Origin: Phycisphaerae bacterium
GTDB taxonomy: Bacteria; Planctomycetota; Phycisphaerae; UBA1845; JAFGLZ01
Assembly (NCBI GenBank): GCA_016927755.1
Contig: JAFGLZ010000124.1
Location: 1 to 58,553, forward strand
Reading direction: 5' to 3'
DNA: 58,553 nt
Shown here: piece after piece, positions 17,839 through 25,818 of the stretch
Numbering within the stretch: position 1 is the first letter of the stretch
Layout of the letters: the number at the start of each line of letters is the position of its first letter
Translations under genes and position numbers: made by a program
Notes under the pieces: model-generated
The model's input: the letters and a program-made list of their open reading frames with translations, nothing else
The model's database searches: none
What the model was told of the DNA's origin: nothing

Positions 17839-20800
17839 TCACTTACCGGCCGGAAACGCAACCTTGATCTCCGGAGACTTGTCCGCCTCGAAGATCTCCC
17901 CCTCCGCGTAGCGCCAGTTCGGGCTCGATGAGTGCACCGTGTTAGCCAGCGACGAAGTGACCCACCGTCCATCGGGCGTCAGGACGGCCAGGGCGATGCC
18001 GCGGAACTTGAACAGGTCGTGAGGACCGTTGGTGAGCTGAATGGTGTTGGTCATCTGCAGTCGCTTGAGCCAGTCGGGCGGCAGGTCGATGATCTCTTCC
18101 TGCCACTCGCTGCCGGGGCCCTTACCGGGTGGGATCTGGCACAGTGGCTGGCCGTTGAGAAGGATGTGCTTGTCGGCGTACGCTCCACCGTTAACGTCAT
18201 ACAGCTCGATCCGAAGCTTGGCCGCCTTGATGGCGGCGAGCTCCTCGGGCTTGATCGCCGGATTGGACGTCCCCAGCGCCGTCGGTTCGAGCAGGCGATA
18301 GGACGTCCGAAGACACTCCGGCCGGTAAGCCCTCGGCAGCGGCCGATCCGCCGGGCACGTCGAGGGTGGCGCGACCTGAGCTGCCTGCGCCGAGGGCCGC
18401 GAGGCGGTCGCGACGGCCGGGGCAGAGGCCGCTGATGTCGACGTGGCGGGTATCGTGGTCGCCGGAGCCGTTGTCGCCACGGACGTAGGCACGGCGGACG
18501 TTGTCGTCGGTTGTGGTGCTGTCGTCGCCGGCCGTGACCCCGGCGCGGAAGCGCTCGTCGTGGGCGCCCCGCTCGACGACGTCGTCGGTCCCGTCACGCG
18601 AAGCGGAAGCTCCGCCAGCAGCCACGCCTCCAGCATCGGCGGCGAGAAGACGAACGGTGTCGAACCCTGCGCGATCGGCGCCGACAGCGCGACCTTTCCG
18701 GTCAGGCCCGCGCAGTCGATCTGGAGCATCTGCCAGTCGACCCCCTCCACCTTGGCAACCCCAGCCGGTTTGCCGTTGATGCCGATCGGGCCCACGGGCA
18801 TCTGGCTCGCCCCCCGCGCGATCAGCAGCACGTCCGCGCGGGCCAGTTGAGCCGGCGGCAGGATGAACTCCAGCGACAGCGTCGGCGGCGCCGACGGGGC
18901 GGGCTGGGTCGTTGCCTGCGTCGTCGCCGGACTGGGCGGCTGAACGATCTTGCCGGGCGTCACCTGGATGTCGGCCGCCACGTCGCCCGACCGGCACCAT
19001 CGTCCCGGCCCCACGCGTCGTAGGCCTCGCGGCCCGGCGCTCGGCGCCGAGGCTGTCGTCGTCGTCACCCTCTCCGCGCTTGGCATCAGTTCCCACACAA
19101 CGACCGAACACGGGGGCACGTCGAGCTTGACCTTCCGGTCCGCCGCAAGCTGCTCGCCCAGCAGCTCACGATGCGGATAGACCACCTCGACGTCCCAAAT
19201 CCGCCCAAGACCCATCCGGCGGGGTCGCTCCGCTAGGCTCAGCTCATAGGACTGCTGGAACGGCGCCGGATTCCGAAGCGCAAGGATGCCCTTGTCGCGC
19301 GACCAGTGCACGTACCCGTACAGGCCGCCCGCGCGCGGCTCCGCCCCGACCATTCGCGTGTGAACGAATGTCTCGGCGTTGTGAATCGCCCACTGCGTGG
19401 CCCCGCCCAAGACGTCCCACCAGTCGGCGTCGAGAAGCGACGGCGTGAGATACAGCTCCTTGAGCATCACGCCCCGCGCGAGGTACAGCACGACGTAGTC
19501 GCTCCAGTCACGGAGCGTCTCGTTCGGACCGCCCAGCCGGTTGCGCCGACCGTGAATGACGCCGTTCGTCGCCAGCGCCGAGATCGGGTACTGCTCCTGC
19601 CGAATGCGGCACTGCTCAAAGAGCTGCTGGTCCCGATAGCTCATCGCCCATTGGCGAGGGGAGAGCTGGGGGTAGTGCTTGTCGTAGCCGAAATCGCCCC
19701 CACCCATCCAGATCGAATCCGCGTGCGGCAACCACCACGGGCTCGGCCATGTTCCGCTGGTAACGTTGAGAAAGATCCCCGGCTGGAGGCTCCGCTCGTA
19801 CGCCAGCAGATCGAGCAGGGCGTCCACGTTCGCCTCGAAACCGTGTCGCGGCGTCGGCAGATGCTCGTGCCCCGTCGCGCTACATCGGAACCAGTTGAAG
19901 TCGTGCTTGTAGTACGACAGGTTGCCGTCGCGAATGCGGACCTCGGTGGCCTTGCGGATGGCTTGCCGATACCGCCCCGCCGCCAGGCAGTAGTAATCAC
20001 CATGATTCGATTTTTCGTACCCCTGCTTGACGCCCCAGCCCACGTCCAGGTTCGTCCCGTTCAACGGCAGCCACAGCCCGACCCGGCTGCTCGCCTGGGC
20101 CAAGGCGTCGGCAAGGGGCTTGTAGCCTTGAGGCAAGATCTTGCGGTTCACGTCCCAGATCGACTCCGGGTTCTGCCAGCCGTCGTCGGCGACGAACGCG
20201 TCGAAATGCAGCCCGTACGGATCCAAAAACGCCTTGCGGAACTCCTGGAAGCGAGACGACAGCGTCTCCGCCGCCAGTTCCGTCCCCCGAAGGTCGTACC
20301 AACTGTTGTACTGCAGCAGTCCGCGCGGCTTGATACGCACCGCGCTGAGATAGGCCTCGAAGCTGTCCGCGAGATTCCCGTCGATGTTCGTCCCCCAGAC
20401 CGCTCGCTTGCTCGTGAACTTCGGCCTCCCCGGGAAGTGATACAGCCGCAACTGGCCGGACGACGCTTCGTGGTAGCCGGCCGGGTACTCGAGCCCCGTG
20501 AACCATTGCCCGTTGATGAACAACGGCTGTCCCCGCCCCCCCAGCGCCGGCTTGATATCGCCGGTAAGCTGCTCGACCTGAACGGTGTCGACCGGCTCAT
20601 CCGCGACCACCTCGCACCACTTGTGCGTGAAGTGCTGTCCGTCGACCACCCGCAGATGAATGTCCATCTTGACCGCCGCGGGCTGCGTGCAGGCCACCGG
20701 CACATTCACCGAGACCTGCCCGCCCCGGGCGACGGGGGCCTCCTTCGTCGTCGGCGGAATCGTCGTGATCGGTCCGGAAACGTGAAGCGCCGCGGCGGGG

Positions 20801-21063
20801 ATTTCCTTGCCGCTAATCAAGCGCAGGTGCGGCCCCTGATCCGTGACGTCCAGGGCGATCTTGCCCGGAACGTCCGTGAACCGGACCGTCCGAAAGACAC
20901 CGTCCTTGAGACTCACCGTTCGCGTAATGAGGTCGTTGCCGATGACGATCTGATCCGGACCCACTTCGACCGTGGCGGCCGGGCAAGGCACTGTCAGGGC
21001 ACATAGCAAGACCGTCGAGACGACCTGAGGTGTCCGCATCGCCCTGGCAACGGTGAAAAGCAT
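17839..21063 (-). CDS. Very large secreted GH36/GH27-like (clan GH-D) glycosidase
   Basis: A 1,074-residue protein. An alternative start at 21039 (MRTPQVV) gives a cleaner signal peptide ending near CPAA; neither start has a clear ribosome site. Residues about 31-250 are a beta-rich N-terminal domain. A TIM barrel follows, with VADDGWQ (293-297) and YYKHDFNWF, whose Asp 388 matches the nucleophile position of GH36/GH27 alpha-galactosidases. A beta domain (ILALRNPAPFQQSYELSL) closes the catalytic part near residue 650. The rest contains two Thr/Ala/Ser/Pro-rich linkers (the longest encoded at about 18.36-18.58 kb) around small beta domains that may bind carbohydrate. It is probably exported to act on galactosides, but the substrate is inferred from the fold only. 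Confidence 0.88.
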   Translation of the reverse strand: MLFTVARAMRTPQVVSTVLLCALTVPCPAATVEVGPDQIVIGNDLITRTVSLKDGVFRTVRFTDVPGKIALDVTDQGPHLRLISGKEIPAAALHVSGPITTIPPTTKEAPVARGGQVSVNVPVACTQPAAVKMDIHLRVVDGQHFTHKWCEVVADEPVDTVQVEQLTGDIKPALGGRGQPLFINGQWFTGLEYPAGYHEASSGQLRLYHFPGRPKFTSKRAVWGTNIDGNLADSFEAYLSAVRIKPRGLLQYNSWYDLRGTELAAETLSSRFQEFRKAFLDPYGLHFDAFVADDGWQNPESIWDVNRKILPQGYKPLADALAQASSRVGLWLPLNGTNLDVGWGVKQGYEKSNHGDYYCLAAGRYRQAIRKATEVRIRDGNLSYYKHDFNWFRCSATGHEHLPTPRHGFEANVDALLDLLAYERSLQPGIFLNVTSGTWPSPWWLPHADSIWMGGGDFGYDKHYPQLSPRQWAMSYRDQQLFEQCRIRQEQYPISALATNGVIHGRRNRLGGPNETLRDWSDYVVLYLARGVMLKELYLTPSLLDADWWDVLGGATQWAIHNAETFVHTRMVGAEPRAGGLYGYVHWSRDKGILALRNPAPFQQSYELSLAERPRRMGLGRIWDVEVVYPHRELLGEQLAADRKVKLDVPPCSVVVWELMPSAERVTTTTASAPSAGPRGLRRVGPGRWCRSGDVAADIQVTPGKIVQPPSPATTQATTQPAPSAPPTLSLEFILPPAQLARADVLLIARGASQMPVGPIGINGKPAGVAKVEGVDWQMLQIDCAGLTGKVALSAPIAQGSTPFVFSPPMLEAWLLAELPLRVTGPTTSSSGAPTTSASAPGSRPATTAPQPTTTSAVPTSVATTAPATTIPATSTSAASAPAVATASRPSAQAAQVAPPSTCPADRPLPRAYRPECLRTSYRLLEPTALGTSNPAIKPEELAAIKAAKLRIELYDVNGGAYADKHILLNGQPLCQIPPGKGPGSEWQEEIIDLPPDWLKRLQMTNTIQLTNGPHDLFKFRGIALAVLTPDGRWVTSSLANTVHSSSPNWRYAEGEIFEADKSPEIKVAFPAGK

Positions 21064-21276
21064 ATCGTTCGGGTCACTGAGAGATCATTGCGTCACGGCC
21101 GAGGCAGAATCATATCATCACGCGTCGGATCGGGCCAGAACCCGGCCCGCGACTCCGACAAGACTGGACAAGCCGCGCCATGACGGCCATGATGCCCGCA
21201 ACGCCCGCCTCGCGAACGTGCGCCGGCGGCGTCGGACTAACCCCGCGCCCCTTGCCGACAGGAGCCTGATCCCGTA

Positions 21277-22044
21277 ATGCCCCTCCCGCACGTGCTGATA
21301 TCCAACGATGACGGCTACGACGCCCCCGGGTTGCGGGCCCTCCACGCGGCATTGTCCGGCATGGCTCGCGTCAGCGTCGTGGCGCCGGCTCGAGGCGTCA
21401 GCTCGGCCGGTCACGGGGTTACGGACAGACGCCCGATCGACGTCGAACGGTGCGATGTCGAGCCCTTCGGGATGATCCACATCGTCGACGGCCTACCGGC
21501 GGATTGCGCTCGCTTGGGCGTGTTGGAGCTGCTCGACGAGCGGCCCGATTGGGTGGTCTCTGGCATCAACCGAGGGGGGAACCTGGGCGTCGACGTGTTC
21601 TACTCGGGCACGGTGGCGGTCGCGCGAGAGGCCGCTTTCCTTGGAATCCCCGCCGTGGCCGTCTCGCAGTACGTACGAGCGGGGCTGACCGAGATCGACT
21701 GGCCGCGAGCCACCGAATGGACTCGGGACGTGTTGCAGCGCATCCTCGCCGGACCGACGGCGAGCCGCCCGCCCGTCTGGAACGTCAACCTGCCGTCGCT
21801 CCCGTCGGCGGAAGAGTCATTGGGCATCGTCAACGCGCCGATGGCGCTAACGCCGCTCCACGTGCGGTATCGAGTGGTGGAAGAATCGTCGGACGCGCGC
21901 CGTCGGACGTACGAGTTCGCCGGTCAGTACGGCGACCGCCCCGTCCCGCCGGGCAGCGACGTGGACCTCGCCTTTCGGGGGCACATCATTGTAACGCCGC
22001 TCTTGCTTGACTTGACCGATAGGGGCGCAAGCGAGGTCTCATGA
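21277..22044 (+). CDS. surE: 5'/3'-nucleotidase SurE
   Basis: A 255-residue cytoplasmic metal-dependent phosphatase that removes phosphate from nucleoside monophosphates. The N-terminal ISNDDGYDAPG carries the Asp-Asp metal ligands. VSGINRGGNLG and YSGTVAVAREAA are the other two SurE signatures. Length is typical of the family. AGGAG lies 12 nt before the ATG, a little far. It is divergent from the GH-D glycosidase across 213 bp, where I see no convincing promoter, and converges with the pseudopilin operon downstream. The usual bacterial partner genes (pcm, nlpD, rpoS) are absent here. Confidence 0.95.
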   Translation: MPLPHVLISNDDGYDAPGLRALHAALSGMARVSVVAPARGVSSAGHGVTDRRPIDVERCDVEPFGMIHIVDGLPADCARLGVLELLDERPDWVVSGINRGGNLGVDVFYSGTVAVAREAAFLGIPAVAVSQYVRAGLTEIDWPRATEWTRDVLQRILAGPTASRPPVWNVNLPSLPSAEESLGIVNAPMALTPLHVRYRVVEESSDARRRTYEFAGQYGDRPVPPGSDVDLAFRGHIIVTPLLLDLTDRGASEVS

Positions 22045-22127
22045 AAGGGCATGCCGCCGGGCTGTAAGCAGTAAAGCTATGGTAAGAGGGGAAATGCGGG
22101 CACGAATGCCTGCGCCATGCGCGGCGC

Positions 22128-22841
22128 TCACCTGCTGCCGGATCTCCTGCCGAAGAGTCGGCCGAGGCCGCGCTCGCTTCGTCGAGCCTGAACCGCGCTG
22201 AAGAAGTCCAGCGTCTTCTTCCGCTGATCCGCGCTCTCGTCGGTCATGAACCGCTTGACGTCCGCCACCGCGTGCGCCCGCCGCTCGTTCCGCCGCTTCT
22301 CGGCCACGACTTTCGGATCCACACCTTCGGGCACTGGGCGAGTCGCATCACTCCGGGGCCCGAACGACCTGCGCGCCCTGTGCTCCCACTGCCGCATCTC
22401 GTCGATCCGTTCGTCTAGGTACGCCGTTCGCGCCTCGCCGGACAGCTTGGAGTACTCGTCAACGTGATTCTTGATCCGCGCGCGCATTACCTCGCGCATG
22501 TTGTCTTGGATGCGCCTGCGCTTCGCGTCGTCCATGCTGTTCATGTAGTCGACGAATTCCTTCTCGTCCATTCCTTCCATCTTGCGCATCTGCGCTTCGA
22601 CCCACTCGAGCCGCTTCTTCATGGGCAGGCGGTTGAAGTCCTCGCTCGCGGCATAGTCGGCGTTCTCGTCCAGGCTCGACGTCTCGATGGGCGGAGGGGG
22701 CTTGGGCGCGGGCTCGGGCCACAAACAGTATGCGCCGGCGCCGACGCCGGTGAGGCAAAGCAGCGATCCCACGGCCACGGCCGCGATCTTGAAGCGTTTA
22801 TTGGTCTTCAGCTTCTTCCATTCGACTACGGGAGTGAGCAT
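22128..22841 (-). CDS. Single-pass membrane protein with charged helical ectodomain
   Basis: A 237-residue protein with AGGGAG 8 nt before the ATG. One transmembrane helix (about residues 19-42, KIAAVAVGSLLCLTGVGAGA) is followed by a proline-rich spacer and a highly charged helical domain with many Met, Arg and Glu residues (MKKRLEWVEAQMRKMEGMDE). The composition recalls Spy/CpxP-like periplasmic sensors, but I cannot assign it. It is the last gene of the unit containing sigma factor, anti-sigma factor, another membrane-anchored helical protein and a pseudopilin, 48 nt after the pseudopilin. It may be an accessory of that stress or export unit. Confidence 0.78.
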   Translation of the reverse strand: MLTPVVEWKKLKTNKRFKIAAVAVGSLLCLTGVGAGAYCLWPEPAPKPPPPIETSSLDENADYAASEDFNRLPMKKRLEWVEAQMRKMEGMDEKEFVDYMNSMDDAKRRRIQDNMREVMRARIKNHVDEYSKLSGEARTAYLDERIDEMRQWEHRARRSFGPRSDATRPVPEGVDPKVVAEKRRNERRAHAVADVKRFMTDESADQRKKTLDFFSAVQARRSERGLGRLFGRRSGSR

Positions 22842-22889
22842 CGTTATGTCTCCCTTACGGTGGGCTCGCCATCCTGCGCCGCCGCGACA

Positions 22890-23699
22890 CTACGGCTGGA
22901 CGGTAATGTTGTTCGGGTCGAGGTCGTCCTCGGTGATGCCCCAGGGCAATCGCCACTCGGATTCAACGTGAGAGTCGGCATAGAGCGTGTGGCGGACCCA
23001 CTTGGGAACGCGCTCCCCATCCCTGTTGGTCTCCCACCCACGCTGGCCGTGAAACCCCTTCTCGCAGTCCCTCAGCAGATAGAGATCGTGCGTGGGGACG
23101 TGCAACCAGAAACGCATCTCTTCCTGAATCTGCGAGGGCAGAAGCTGGATCGGGAACGAACCCAGATCCCACTTGATGAACGCGTCGCCCACGCTCAGCT
23201 TGACCTTGATGCCGAAACTCCTACCGAAGTCATACAACCTCGCGATCATGAGGTACTCGTAGCTCGTGCCGTACGTCTCGTAGTAGCTCTGTCCCTGGTA
23301 TTCGGCGGCTCGCTCGACGGCGCCGGGCATGTCCGATGGGCACTGAAAGAGCTTGTCCGCACGCGTATACGGCTTCAAGAACTCCATGATCGGTGGATGG
23401 TAGTCGGGCTCGTTTGCCTCGTTCGGGTCATCGGGCAACTCTGCCGCGATCGGCAGGTAATCGTTGTAGTCCTGGAAGTACTGCTTGAACGCCAGCCCGA
23501 TGTGATGCATGTTGCTCATGCACAACGCCCGCCGGCCGTTCTCCTTCGCCGCGCTCAACGACGGTAGGAGAATGCTGATTAGCAGCGCGATGATCGCGAC
23601 CACGACCAGCAGCTCGATCAGCGTGAACGCGCGTCGTCGTCGCCGCCCCGTCGACTGACCTACGAACAGAAACGCCTCGGGTCCTAGTCGCCTAGACAT
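22890..23699 (-). CDS. Planctomycete-type pseudopilin (prepilin N-methylation protein)
   Basis: A 269-residue protein. A basic leader is followed by RRAFTLIELLVVVAIIALLI, the type IV prepilin/type II secretion cleavage and methylation site. Here Ala stands in place of the usual Gly before Phe, a variant common in planctomycetes, and Glu+5 is present. A single N-terminal helix is followed by a globular domain. The C-terminal HTLYADSHVES resembles the H-X9-DG type end of planctomycete DUF1559 proteins. GGGGA lies near the ATG. It would be processed by a prepilin peptidase and built into a pseudopilus or secretion system. It lies 63 nt downstream of the sigma-linked helical protein gene. Confidence 0.92.
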   Translation of the reverse strand: MSRRLGPEAFLFVGQSTGRRRRRAFTLIELLVVVAIIALLISILLPSLSAAKENGRRALCMSNMHHIGLAFKQYFQDYNDYLPIAAELPDDPNEANEPDYHPPIMEFLKPYTRADKLFQCPSDMPGAVERAAEYQGQSYYETYGTSYEYLMIARLYDFGRSFGIKVKLSVGDAFIKWDLGSFPIQLLPSQIQEEMRFWLHVPTHDLYLLRDCEKGFHGQRGWETNRDGERVPKWVRHTLYADSHVESEWRLPWGITEDDLDPNNITVQP

Positions 23700-23762
23700 C
23701 GTCTTGTCCCCATGTAATGCCGTCGATTCACGTCTTCTGGATTCCGCTTCCGTTCCACCGAT

Positions 23763-24338
23763 TCACTCAGACCCGGAGGGCTGAGACGCAGCCCACACCG
23801 GCTGCGTCGCCGCCCGACCCAACCATTTGCCGTGCCTGGCGAGAATTCGCTGCAACCTGCCCTGCTGCTCCCCGTCCAGAATTGGCCACAGATCGCCCAG
23901 CGCATCCAAGGCCAAACGCCTCAGCTCGGGCTCGAATTGCTGGCGCAAGCCCTCCATCCGCGGGTGATACCTCACGATGATCTGCCGAACCTGCCGCCCT
24001 TGCTCGTCGTTCAACTTGAGGATCTGCTGGACGCTCTTGGCCACCGCGTCGAACATCTTCGGCGAGCCCCGCTCGCAGCCATGATCGATCAGCGGGGGCA
24101 CCTTCTCCAGGTCCCATATACCATTTGGATGGTCCGCGCCCCGAGCCGCTTCAGTCTCGTTGGGAGTCTCGGGCGCCGGCGCCACCGGCTGGCCCATCAG
24201 CCGCCCGTCCAAGCTCAGCCCAGCCAGCAGCCCCGCCACGAAAAGCACCACGCCACCGGCGGTCATCCATAACCCAGCGCGAGTCGCGCGGCTGGCCACC
24301 TGCTCGCTCAGGTCATGCGCCCGACTATCTTCCGCCAT
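23763..24338 (-). CDS. Membrane-anchored Spy/CpxP-like helical protein linked to an ECF sigma operon
   Basis: A 191-residue protein. One transmembrane helix (about residues 22-42, LWMTAGGVVLFVAGLLAGL) leads to an ectodomain of helices. These include VQQILKLNDEQGRQVRQIIV and LRRLALDALGDLWPILDGEQ. The spacing of helices and the phrase pattern 'L..EQ..Q...I' recall periplasmic heavy-metal-sensor/Spy-type helical proteins that accompany sigma/anti-sigma pairs. That assignment is inference. Its start overlaps the end of the anti-sigma gene by 14 bp, so translation is probably coupled. Confidence 0.85.
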   Translation of the reverse strand: MAEDSRAHDLSEQVASRATRAGLWMTAGGVVLFVAGLLAGLSLDGRLMGQPVAPAPETPNETEAARGADHPNGIWDLEKVPPLIDHGCERGSPKMFDAVAKSVQQILKLNDEQGRQVRQIIVRYHPRMEGLRQQFEPELRRLALDALGDLWPILDGEQQGRLQRILARHGKWLGRAATQPVWAASQPSGSE

Positions 24339-24909
24339 AGTTCAATACCACCCACCAGACGCTTGAGTCCGCCGACACCTCGCTCGACGGAAGATCGATC
24401 CAGCCGTGGACCGGAATGGCCGAGGCCACTTCCGAGTCATATGGGCCGGCCTCGTCAAAGGCCCCTATGCTGTTGTCGGCCAAAGCCGAGCCGCCGGGAA
24501 TCACCCCAGGAACCCCCTGATGAGCCTCCCGCGTCTCGCCCGCCGCCCAAAGCAACCCCACGACCAGCGCCACGCTCGCCGCCACCCCGACGCTTGCGGC
24601 GAACGCTCTACGAGCCCGCCGGTGCAGTGCCTCGTAGCGGGCCAAACGCACCAGCAAATCCACCGTCGTCGGCGAGTGCATCTCGCCCGATCGTTCGGAC
24701 GCCTCCGCCTCGATCCGATCCGCCAGAGATGCCATGACCGTCCCGAGATGCCTCGCCTCGTCGGACTCCGCCTGACACGCGGAGCAGGCCGCAAGATGAT
24801 CCCGCGCGGCCGCTATCTGAGAGCCGTCGCCGTCAGTCCCGGCGATCAAAGCGTCCCAGCACGCCGCGCAGCCCTTGCGATCTCTCTCGGATTCCCGGTC
24901 TTTCGCCAT
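24325..24909 (-). CDS. Membrane anti-sigma factor with zinc-binding (ZAS-like) motif
   Basis: A 194-residue protein with GGAG 8 nt before its ATG. The cytoplasmic N-terminus carries His38-x3-Cys42-x2-Cys45 (DHLAACSAC), the ZAS pattern that binds zinc and grips ECF sigma factors; Cys14 and Cys17 add a second pair. One transmembrane helix spans about residues 104-124, leaving an outer tail of about 70 residues for signal input. It follows the sigma gene by 21 nt and overlaps the next gene by 14 bp. The likely function is holding the sigma factor at the membrane until release; the signal is unknown. Confidence 0.92.
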   Translation of the reverse strand: MAKDRESERDRKGCAACWDALIAGTDGDGSQIAAARDHLAACSACQAESDEARHLGTVMASLADRIEAEASERSGEMHSPTTVDLLVRLARYEALHRRARRAFAASVGVAASVALVVGLLWAAGETREAHQGVPGVIPGGSALADNSIGAFDEAGPYDSEVASAIPVHGWIDLPSSEVSADSSVWWVVLNYGGR

Positions 24910-24930
24910 GACCCGACTCCATCCTCCAAT

Positions 24931-25542
24931 TCAGCGCCGAAGCCTGTCCGCCAACTCGCGCCGGGCTCGGTAAAGCCGATCGTTCACGACCCGTCCAGTT
25001 ACCCCAAGGACGTCCGCGGCGTCGGACGGCGACAGACCCATCAGGTCCCGAAGCACCACCGCCTCCCGCCACGCCGGCCGAAGCTCACGAATCGCCCCGT
25101 GAAGCCGATCCACCAGCTCCTGCCGCTCCATTCGGGCCGAAGGCTCCCGTGTCGATTCGTCCGCCGTCCTCGCCTCGCCAGAACCGGCCAGACGAAACCA
25201 CCGACGCACGCTGCCCCGACGAGCACGATCCCGAACCAGGTTAAGACCCGTGCGGAACAGCCACGGCCTCAGCGAGTCCCGCGGCGACATGCCCGGCAGG
25301 TGCTGAATCAGCCTCAGGAACACCTCCTGGCACGCGTCGTCCACGTCAGACGGATTGTCAAGGAGCCCCAACAACAACCGGCGAACCGGACGCTCATACC
25401 GTGCGATCAGTTCCGCAAGCGCCTCACGCTCGCCCCGAGAAAAACGGCGCATGCGCTGCACGTCGGACTCGCGACTCTCGTCAGCCAAGTTCTCCGACGG
25501 GGAATGACCAGCAGGATCGGGGTTCACATGATTCAAGGCCAT
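24931..25542 (-). CDS. ECF-type RNA polymerase sigma factor
   Basis: A 203-residue sigma-70 family protein. The start at 25542 (MALNHVNP) is preferred; the open frame runs back to 25662 through residues unlike a sigma factor. Region 2 (ALAELIARYERPVRRLLLGL, then DVDDACQEVFLRLIQHLPG and LRPWLFRTGLNLVRDRARR) is clear. A short linker leads to region 4 with the recognition helix (LRDLMGLSPSDAADVLGVT, then DRLYRARREL). It heads the unit with its anti-sigma factor directly behind. It probably drives its own operon, but I see no duplicated promoter motif that proves this. Confidence 0.95.
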   Translation of the reverse strand: MALNHVNPDPAGHSPSENLADESRESDVQRMRRFSRGEREALAELIARYERPVRRLLLGLLDNPSDVDDACQEVFLRLIQHLPGMSPRDSLRPWLFRTGLNLVRDRARRGSVRRWFRLAGSGEARTADESTREPSARMERQELVDRLHGAIRELRPAWREAVVLRDLMGLSPSDAADVLGVTGRVVNDRLYRARRELADRLRR

Positions 25543-25818
25543 CTCGACTTGAATCACTATACTAAACGCACGAGCCCCGCCCCGATCGGCGGATTTCTGT
25601 CTGTTTTCGTAAGACCCACACCCCTCGCCCTTGCCGCCCAAAGTCGTAAGCGACCTCCTCACTCCACCCCTCTCGTCCCCCCCTAGACCCGTTTTGACAC
25701 TGCCACAATGACAGGCGAGCCCCAGCCGGTCTCATAAGAGGCACACTTACAGCCACTTATGCCTGATGCGTATTGGTACGTCAATTGCCCACCCTAGTCA
25801 GTGAACGGAGACGCACCC

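Noticed and set aside
19306..21006. 566-codon plus-strand frame opposite the GH-D glycosidase
   Set aside because: Arg/Pro/Val-rich composition with no family character, fully inside a gene with clear domains on the other strand.
25694..25699. TTGACA resembling a -35 element upstream of clpB
   Set aside because: No acceptable -10 element at 16-18 nt, and a single hexamer is expected by chance in this length.
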